The notes under the pieces are model-generated. The model was not told the DNA's origin, ran no database searches, and saw nothing but the letters and a program-made list of their open reading frames with translations. A program made the translations under genes and the position numbers. Shown here piece after piece: positions 60,401-64,000 of a stretch of 64,000 nucleotides of DNA (position 1 is the stretch's first letter; each line of letters begins with the position of its first letter). Source of the stretch: Vesta saturnalis (taxonomy: Eukaryota; Arthropoda; Insecta; Coleoptera; Lampyridae); NCBI GenBank assembly GCA_036346205.1, contig JARFJB010001911.1:2176001-2240000 (forward strand), written 5' to 3'.

Positions 60401-63046
60401 ATTTATTAAACCAAGATCTTTTTTTTGGTTTATTAAATATTATATGTACATTTATGTTAATTACTGAATAAACCAAGTGTTTGGTTTTATTGTAAATTTG
60501 TTTGTCAAGTATACATTGGTATACATTTGGTTTTTTTTTTTAAATCAAATCATTAGTATTTTTCGAGCACATTCATAATCCAATTTAAGGCGTCTTGGGT
60601 TATTTTGTGTCCTTTTGCAGGGGAAGTAACCAAAGACGAATTACTTTGTTTATCAAACGAAGAATTTAAAACTCCGTGTAAAATCCACTTATTTTGTTCA
60701 AAATACATTATTGGACTACCTTCGTCTCTACTAGATATTGTGTCATTTCCACTAGGTTTCAAACAAATTAAATCCTCATTTTGACAGTCAACAAGGTTAT
60801 TTCTTATAATCCTTTTGTGACGTACCGTAATACCTAAAACAACACTTTTAAAACATATGTTTAGGATTTGGAATGCTAACCTGATTTTGTAGATGATGAC
60901 CAACTTGCTGTGTGGTAAGTTGGATTGTTTTTATAGAGATTATGCTCATCGAACGGTAGACATATTGGCCTAATAAAATCTATGGAATCAATTAATAAGT
61001 GAGAAATCAATTTCAATTTAGATAGAACATTACTTGCAAATTCAATTTTTGTTGCTAGTTTTAATAGGGCTAATTCTCCTTTTTCGTATGACGTCCATTT
61101 TTCCACATCAATTTCCACAACATGTTCGGATAATTCAGATAGGTAGAATTCAGAAAATTTTACTGTGGATCTGAATATGTATGTAAAATGTATAAGTACA
61201 ACACTTTATCCCACTTACACGACAAATTGCAGGCATGTAGAGCTAGTAATAACATATTGGTCACTTATAAGAGCACCAACACATTCAATATTTGCTGCTG
61301 GATTGTAAGTTCTTGTTTTTAAAGGAATTACAACAATCCATGGATATTGGTTATTGTTTTCATCGTCAATACTATTTTCTTGAAAACCACATTCATGTTT
61401 TAGGCTTACAATTCGTTCGTCAATTGCTTCACAATTAATTACAGCCACGTAAACTGCTAAAATATAATATACACAATGCTTCATATTGGTGAAGTTAGCA
61501 GCACAGATATGAATAGGCGTCTATTATTTTACTACACATATCATGTAGTTCGAAACCTTTGATCCTTTATTATCTGCATACAATGTAGTTATCAACCAAA
61601 TAATAAACGACATATACAAGAATTAATTAAGGCATAGATATTTTTTACTGAATACTTTTTATTAATATACGTGAAATAATAAATAACAGCAATAGCTAAT
61701 TCTATATTTTAATAATAATAATAATACTATTCATCCATGTTTTCAACAATCCAATTCGTAACGTCATCTGTAATCTTTAATCCAACAGCAGGAGAATTTC
61801 GAACACATGGAGATCCATCAGCATCAAAAACAGTGTATAATATACCATATAAAACCCATTTTTCATTTTCCAAATACGCTACAGGACTGCCTTCATCACC
61901 ATTACATGGTGAATGTCGTCCAGTCGAACGAAAGCATTTAAAGTATTTACTTCTATTTTGACATTTTGTAAGTGTACTGCGCATTACTTTCTGTGAAATT
62001 GTCTTTGTTCCTTAAAATATCTATGATTACGAAGTTTAAACAATCATCGATATTTACCTGTGTCAGAAAGCATTGTGATACCAGTTACATCGAACATTGT
62101 ATTACTTTTTGATTTTTTAAATTCCTTAAATGGTAAACAAATTGGTCTGATTGAATCTAACGGTAAAAGATTAGAGTAATGTTTGTCTGTTAATATATTA
62201 CCTGAATATTTGACTTCCTCAGTAAGCTTAAATAGTGCGATGTCCGCTTTATCATACGTTATCCACCTTTCTACTGCAACCTCCAACATGTCTTCCACTT
62301 TACCGCCTTGCCCAAAGTAAACATTTGATCTGTTAGAAAAGTATGAAAAGGAGAAAAGTATATATTGTGTAACTTACACCACAAACTGCAAACATGTAGA
62401 TGTTGTAATTACATATCGCTTACTAATTAAGGCACCTATACATTGAACATGTACTCCAGGATTGTATGTTCGTGTTTTTAATGGGATAAAAGTAACCCAA
62501 GGATAAGAATTATTAATAATGTTGTTTTCTTGAACAGTGCATTCTTTTTTTAAATTTTCAATGCGATTTACAATATCGCTCCGTAAATCTTTGGCACAAA
62601 TATTTGTTATTAAAACGAAAATTACTAAATATTTCATTTTGTGAACCTGTAACAATAATGTAGTTAATACATATAAATACTTCTCAAGTACACAGTATAA
62701 AAAAAAATGTAAATTCTGTTTAATTATTTATTTACTTACTATCATGAAATGTACTTTCAATGCAAATTATTTGAGTAATTTTAAAATTAAAATAATTATT
62801 AATTTTTATTAATTCTTGATACAAAATGGAAACATCTTGGTTATTATAGTTTGTATGGAAAATGGATAACTGTTTTTGTTTGTTTTAGGTGAAAATAATG
62901 GTAAAAGAGGAGTATGTCCCGGAGTTCCAACGGGACCGTGGGTTTGTACAAGTTTATGTGCCAACGATGAACACTGCCCTGGAGCAAGAAAATGTTGCAA
63001 AAATCGGTGCGGTGCATTTGCATGCACTAAGCCAGATTTATCATAA
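40128..63046 (+). CDS. Secreted protein with two WAP domains and a proline-rich linker (WAP gene 2)
   Basis: Exon 1 (40128-40383) codes a signal peptide (about residues 1-20), a WAP domain with eight cysteines (FKCCRTACGGNIC) and a linker with a run of prolines. The terminal exon (62889-63046) codes a second WAP domain (GPWVCTSLC, RKCCKNRCGAFAC) and the stop. Joined across phase-1 GT..AG sites they give 414 bases, 137 residues. The intron is about 22.5 kb and contains Polinton copy C, a homopurine tract, several transposons and two antisense genes. I saw no further WAP exon inside. The terminal exon is clearly homologous to the last exon of WAP gene 1, so the genes are tandem paralogs. An alternative is that exon 1 and the terminal exon belong to different genes whose partners are lost. 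Confidence 0.65.
40384..41050. other. Start of the large WAP gene 2 intron
   Basis: AT-rich non-coding DNA. Nothing specific recognised. Confidence 0.4.
41051..41171 (+). mobile_element. Possible Helitron-like 5' terminus beside the homopurine tract
   Basis: The segment starts TCTAATATATAAAAATTAAT and carries a GC-richer box (CGCTCCCGTACCGTTCATCC). Its layout resembles dispersed insect repeats whose left end starts TC and an AT stretch. No coding part or right end was found, so this is only a suggestion. Confidence 0.3.
41172..42310 (+). repeat. 1139-bp uninterrupted homopurine (A/G only) tract
   Basis: No C or T was seen over the whole interval. It begins A-rich with scattered G and becomes GGGAGA/GAGGGA hexamer-rich from about 41500. 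Such tracts can form intramolecular triplexes and, with GGG runs, other non-B structures. It lies on the sense strand of the WAP gene 2 intron. Confidence 0.95.
42637..42694. repeat. (TA)n microsatellite at the left end of a Tc1-like element
   Basis: TA run ending at the transposon terminus. Confidence 0.85.
42695..43609 (+). mobile_element. Short Tc1/mariner-like remnant
   Basis: Inverted ends (left CAGGTATGGAAAAATATTAT followed by GGGGTCTGAC; right GTCAGACCCGTAATAACG followed by a TTTTCCATACTTG) are flanked on both sides by TA repeats. A plus-strand piece at 43190-43330 reads IEPRTVRNILKRNLCYK and EDHQKRMEFCEDMM, the linker region of a Tc1-type transposase. The DDE part is missing, so it is internally deleted. 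Confidence 0.7.
43610..43680. repeat. (AT)n microsatellite between Tc1 remnant and Polinton copy C
   Basis: AT run directly followed by the presumed left terminus of copy C. Confidence 0.85.
43684..45940. repeat. Left TIR of Polinton copy C, apparently interrupted
   Basis: 43684-43740 matches the outermost right TIR inverted, but the next matching block (TTTCACCCTAATTAGAGCCC) lies at about 45500. About 1.7 kb in between (43860-45400) has no counterpart in the right TIR and no recognised gene, so it is probably an insertion of unknown type. 45550-45940 holds diverged tandem units like those in copy B. Confidence 0.55.
46110..46480 (-). pseudogene. Adenain-like cysteine protease (copy C)
   Basis: Starts at an AUG at 46470 (MYAVQVLKCLKSIPS) and carries the histidine box SGQHWTAIYIDENGDG. 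A frame change near 46250 is followed by GYHLRFLDKNSRWFRYNK and the start of the cysteine box (DYHSDVCGRY) before a stop. The His part is intact. The region after the Cys is truncated, so it is probably inactive. Confidence 0.65.
46490..46726 (-). CDS. Polinton-associated ORF between capsid and protease (copy C), shortened
   Basis: Reads LLPFNKIHVKGSEKQQFLRF and LKKLRKEAKAY, the counterpart of the second half of the copy B ORF at 14895-15098. Roughly 200 bases that code the N-terminal half in copy B are absent here. Function unknown. Confidence 0.5.
46790..48062 (-). pseudogene. Polinton major capsid (F54H12.2-like) protein (copy C)
   Basis: Nearly full-length capsid candidate, read leftwards from the AUG at 48060 (MAFLHAQSCEYVKSESDLF). 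Blocks are LIEFVVPGNGNDYIDLSQ, NNCMYSLFSQVELYLNQK, FNQEKFLISGVEVKDTFVRS, DVKVLTIPTGIQRKS, HFLNEGNDISR, STHWNLVRNGSLRLEIGFEE and NCLVYAEFDNVIEID. The double-jelly-roll family assignment rests on these conserved blocks. Several stops and frame changes (for example near 47940, 47720 and 47200) make it a pseudogene. Confidence 0.75.
48285..48600 (-). pseudogene. Small glycine-rich, amphipathic virion-type protein (copy C)
   Basis: Frames on the minus strand read GHPIGSWLGGIFRSIIPLFK then, after a frame change, a charged tail (HKRKADEKIDQMMEGSGYKR). It sits between major and minor capsid genes. The hydrophobic Gly-rich start suggests a membrane-active or minor core protein by analogy with adenoviral minor capsid proteins. 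That is inference. Confidence 0.5.
48633..49460 (-). pseudogene. Minor capsid (penton-like) protein (copy C)
   Basis: The N-terminal part (49460-49272) reads MEFYLTLLSNSSKAYFPDN and LPKRITLIGSWVVGISEI. After a short frame break the long part (49241-48633, about 200 residues) includes YIEVGWYALRFATGNYANIE, FGFSQHLALQLGY, NITSENWAYGGHKDVVF and ends FEFGSSCLKLHFEKV. It is beta-rich, as expected for a jelly-roll penton-like protein. One frameshift near 49250 separates the two parts. Confidence 0.65.
49495..50475 (-). pseudogene. Polinton integrase (copy C)
   Basis: The N-terminal part (50475-50287) reads PAGFAGITPLVNAVKGRYGE and KKWLQAQEGYTVHKPVRKKF. The DDE core follows in shifted frames: DLYDMRTLSKHNSGYNYIL, ANLQTDRGKEF and SSVVERFNKTLKTKMWRYF supply D, D and E. 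A C-terminal part has HPKYKAGENITIAKTKYTFE and FYEKELQVV, then a short chromodomain-like end near 49500. Frame changes near 50280, 50190 and 49880 inactivate it. Confidence 0.75.
50491..51130 (-). pseudogene. Conserved Polinton-associated protein of unknown function (copy C)
   Basis: Two overlapping minus-strand frames. The first (51130-50804) has a helical start (MNFIQRLQASDITQNNILTQ) and a charged middle (GDIRESPKRKDDEIV). The second (50826-50491) reads GEIIPHSNIIDLVHETLRQR and INIPREFIGNTRRRDAI. Its position next to the integrase and ATPase matches the 1545-2462 protein of copy A. The overlap implies one frameshift. Confidence 0.55.
51150..51310 (-). CDS. Small basic protein with hydrophobic Leu/Gly C-terminus (copy C)
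   Basis: Reads VSQHKHTLRWTAQRGESIKK, then KKLFLVQKR and a hydrophobic end (AFLPLLLGPLLGGIL). The combination of a Lys-rich stretch and a Leu/Gly tail is typical of small core or membrane-active capsid peptides in insect Polintons. An upstream part (RLSKRQRNALLK near 51390-51420) may be its N-terminus, interrupted by stops. Confidence 0.45.
51310..52088 (-). pseudogene. FtsK/A32-like packaging ATPase (copy C)
   Basis: The open frame from 52088 starts MEVQFKHPFSPIVAG, with a P-loop reading GLSGCWKSYF in which the second-last glycine of GxxGxGKS is Trp. Walker B is PVLIITDDLM and the sensor is HHRNLSVFFLTQ. After a frame change near 51710 the C-terminal region reads HYIILFKNPRDRAQIQHLER and DNPKFLKAAYQDATSN down to about 51590. 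The altered P-loop and frameshift indicate an inactive gene. Confidence 0.75.
52247..52402. repeat. (GT)n-rich simple repeat
   Basis: Degenerate GT/GTGCG repeat between the ATPase gene and the right TIR of copy C. Reading frames over it are artefacts. Confidence 0.9.
52403..53512. other. AT-rich non-coding part of copy C
   Basis: No polymerase or other gene was recognised. This is where a missing polymerase gene might have been, but no remnant is visible. Confidence 0.4.
53513..54405. repeat. Right TIR of Polinton copy C
   Basis: About 0.9 kb. The inner edge (TGATCAACTTCTATTGCAGA) matches the inverted inner edge of the left TIR near 45925. The outer edge matches inverted 43684-43740. Middle blocks (GCAGACCTAACACAAGTTCT, AGGGCTCTAATTAGGTGAAA) also match the left side inverted. 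53640-53940 has no clear left counterpart. Confidence 0.65.
54406..54455. repeat. (AT)n microsatellite between copy C and a foldback element
   Basis: AT run separating the right end of copy C from the start of the foldback element. Confidence 0.85.
54456..55895. mobile_element. Non-autonomous foldback (long-TIR) element
   Basis: Two arms of roughly 600-650 bases are inverted copies (left CATGTCCAGTTTAAGATGAA, right GCATTTATCTTAAACTGACA). TA dinucleotides lie at both outer ends. There is no transposase. A third partial copy (TTGAATTCTTCATAAAATGC, 55143-55235) of arm sequence lies between the arms, directly repeating part of the left arm. Mobilised presumably by a Tc1/mariner-type transposase. 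Confidence 0.75.
55900..56480 (+). mobile_element. Truncated DDE transposon start with helix-turn-helix
   Basis: Starts CAGTGTCCAGAAAATAGTAG right after the foldback element and a TA. An AUG at 56350 opens MEFSTTEYADVYFVFSFCDG, continuing with NSNEAALLCLQANG, which resembles the N-terminal helix-turn-helix of DUF4817-type insect transposases. A stop follows and no DDE part is present. Confidence 0.45.
56977..57693 (-). pseudogene. Crypton-type tyrosine recombinase remnant
   Basis: Minus strand. The N-terminal SAM-like part (57690-57400, two frames) reads LTPEKSKSIYEQTYVNYELW, then SLWSYYSMLRNTMLIRKNVD and ISKFSHLIAF. The catalytic part near 57120-56977 reads NMPKTIASFLNLCDCDEYTG followed by HCFRRSTAALLADS and KRHGA, giving the His-x-x-Arg box and the RHG motif of eukaryotic tyrosine recombinases. 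The catalytic Tyr region is gone and frameshifts are present. A mariner is inserted 30 bases beyond its N-terminal end. Confidence 0.7.
57726..60156 (-). mobile_element. Long-TIR Tc1/mariner-type element with decayed transposase
   Basis: The inverted arms are about 540 bases each (57726-58265 and 59617-60156), starting CAGGGTGTTCCAGTTTTTTG and ending CAAAAAACTGGAACACCCTG, with TA on both outer sides. Arm similarity is high, so insertion seems fairly recent. The transposase on the minus strand is broken. 59067-58843 reads NFHNQHVWAHKNPHVVRPRH and FSVNVWIGIYNNHLFGPSFL. Further on, a DGCPAHYSRIV-type box and a PPRSPDLNP-type box follow in the 58820-58690 region. Confidence 0.8.
60157..60552. other. 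AT-rich spacer downstream of the serine protease homolog genes
   Basis: Holds the 3' side of the minus-strand gene ending at 60553. No further feature is supported. Confidence 0.4.
60553..61484 (-). CDS. Secreted serine protease homolog, catalytic triad lost (SPH 1)
   Basis: Three exons on the minus strand: 61484-61219, 61170-60881 and 60833-60553. They total 837 bases, 278 residues, with introns in phase 2 and phase 1 and normal GT..AG ends. The signal peptide is about residues 1-20 (MKHCVYYILAVYVAVINCEA). The chymotrypsin-like fold is shown by YPWIVVIPLK, CVGALISDQYVITSSTC (Cys42/Cys58 pair), ALLKL, RPICLPF and a C-terminal LNWIMNVL helix. All three triad sites are changed: His to Thr83, Asp to Glu121, and Ser to Glu223 (RDEGSP instead of GDSGGP). 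Such homologs act as non-catalytic cofactors or binding proteins. The gene lies antisense in the WAP gene 2 intron. Confidence 0.8.
61485..61726. promoter_or_regulatory. Short gap between the two SPH genes
   Basis: About 240 bases between the AUG of SPH 1 and the stop of SPH 2. It must hold the 3' end of SPH 2 and the promoter of SPH 1, but no motif was identified. Confidence 0.3.
61727..62637 (-). CDS. Secreted serine protease homolog, His and Ser lost (SPH 2)
   Basis: Three exons: 62637-62378, 62329-62058 and 62010-61727, 816 bases, 271 residues. Intron phases (2, then 1) match SPH 1. I chose the AUG at 62637 because it opens directly into a signal peptide (MKYLVIFVLITNICA). The fold is marked by YPWVTFIPLK, CIGALISKRYVITTSTC, KADIALFKL, RPICLPF and a VTNWIVENM end. 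The Asp is kept (Asp116), the His site is Thr81 and the Ser site is Glu217 (GDEGSP). Shared PLKTRTYNP and STCLQFV blocks show it is a tandem duplicate of SPH 1. It lies only about 250 bases from the WAP gene 2 terminal exon, on the opposite strand. Confidence 0.8.
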
Positions 63047-63353
63047 ATATGTTCTTACAGAATATTTATATTTAATATGTATCTAAAATAATTACATAAA
63101 TCCTAGTGATAAATAGTATGTAAATGGCATATGTAAATTGATTTTCACACTTTACCATTTTAATTATTTATAGTTACATCCTTGTATTGATATTTATAAT
63201 AGTTTAAAAATTATTACAAGTTGGTTATTTATCTCACCTTTGTGAAAATGCATTCCACTAATAAAATAAGAGAATTAAGCACCTACCAAGTTTGTTTAAC
63301 TTATATATTATATTTTAGCTAGAATTTTAGTGTTTTAGATAATGTAAATTATA

Positions 63354-63354
63354 C

Positions 63355-63417
<63 letters not shown>
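63354..63417. repeat. (AT)n microsatellite
   Basis: AT run downstream of WAP gene 2. No transposon terminus was recognised beside it. Confidence 0.9.
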
Positions 63418-63418
<1 letters not shown>

Positions 63419-63419
63419 T

Positions 63420-64000
63420 AAATATTTATATATAAATAAATCATTTCTTTTTAATTTTTTCCCCTCAATGTATTGTATTGACTGTATGTTAAAGGAAGGT
63501 AGAAGTACTTCACGTTATATGACTTTACAGGATTTAATTCTATGCAAATGTCTGACAAGTTTACTGCTTACAAACCATATATGTCCAATGTAGTAAGTTG
63601 CTTTTATATTTATTCTTATGGGATTTAGATAAAATATTTTTTGAATTTTTGCATATACCAATAAAATAATTAATAGATAGATAGGGTGGAGTGCTTGATT
63701 TTGACAGTCTTACAAAAATTGAAAAAGACCCTGAAAAACTATTTTGTAGATCAACCATTGTGTGGCACACTGTGTAGGCATGGTAGCAAAAGATTAACAT
63801 TATAGGGATTTAAGAAAGCACAATAAACCGCTGTAAATAATTAATTTAGACACTACATTCGAGCAGTAGTAATTAACTTTAGTGAAAGGTATACTATAGT
63901 TGTAATTTTCGTATATGAAATTACAGAAGTTGCAATAAAATTTAGAATTATACCGGCAAGTGTTCATATTTAGGGTTTTGTTTAAAATGAAAATGACCAT
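63420..64000. other. AT-rich non-coding end of window
   Basis: No gene or repeat could be supported here. Short frames have no recognisable motif. Confidence 0.4.

Overview
The window looks like AT-rich nuclear DNA from an insect (at least an arthropod). The evidence is short GT..AG introns, multi-exon secreted-protein genes, a jockey-like LINE, many TA-inserting Tc1/mariner-type transposons, Crypton-type recombinase debris and decayed Polinton/adintovirus-like dsDNA elements. The order or species cannot be fixed from the sequence. No rRNA, tRNA, CRISPR array or bacterial-type operon was found.

Layout. 1-10.2 kb is a decayed adintovirus/Polinton-like element ('copy A'): integrase, a conserved structural-type protein, packaging ATPase and protein-primed DNA polymerase B on the minus strand, and phospholipase A2-like, small core-like, protease, minor capsid and major-capsid-start genes on the plus strand. 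10.4-13.2 kb holds two divergent, apparently spliced genes that I cannot assign. One carries a five-times repeated LSPxCxAEFxEEWS motif. The other is acidic and Ser/Pro-rich. 14.0-16.6 kb is a truncated Polinton of a second lineage ('copy B'). 18.0-29.5 kb is a transposon pile-up: a mariner, a long-TIR mariner interrupted by a LINE, a truncated relative, and another Tc1/mariner-like element.

30.1-63.0 kb is organised around host genes. WAP gene 1 (30.1-39.7 kb) has eight exons, each coding one whey-acidic-protein four-disulfide domain, joined by phase-1 introns. Intron 7 contains a 2.2-kb G-free CA-rich array. WAP gene 2 (40.1-63.0 kb) is a two-domain paralog whose two exons are separated by a 22.5-kb intron. 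Inside that intron are a 1.14-kb pure homopurine tract, a Tc1-like remnant, Polinton 'copy C' with recognisable terminal inverted repeats, a foldback element, a Crypton remnant, a long-TIR mariner, and two tandem antisense genes for inactive serine protease homologs. The last 1 kb is AT-rich non-coding DNA.

The host genes that look intact all encode secreted disulfide-rich proteins: two WAP proteins and two catalytically dead chymotrypsin-fold proteins. They would fit an extracellular role such as immunity, cuticle, saliva or venom, but no specific role can be read from the sequence. The viral-like elements are mostly broken by stops and frameshifts. The open PLA2-like and minor-capsid frames of copy A are exceptions. 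All positions, splice sites and motifs were read by eye; no similarity search was run.
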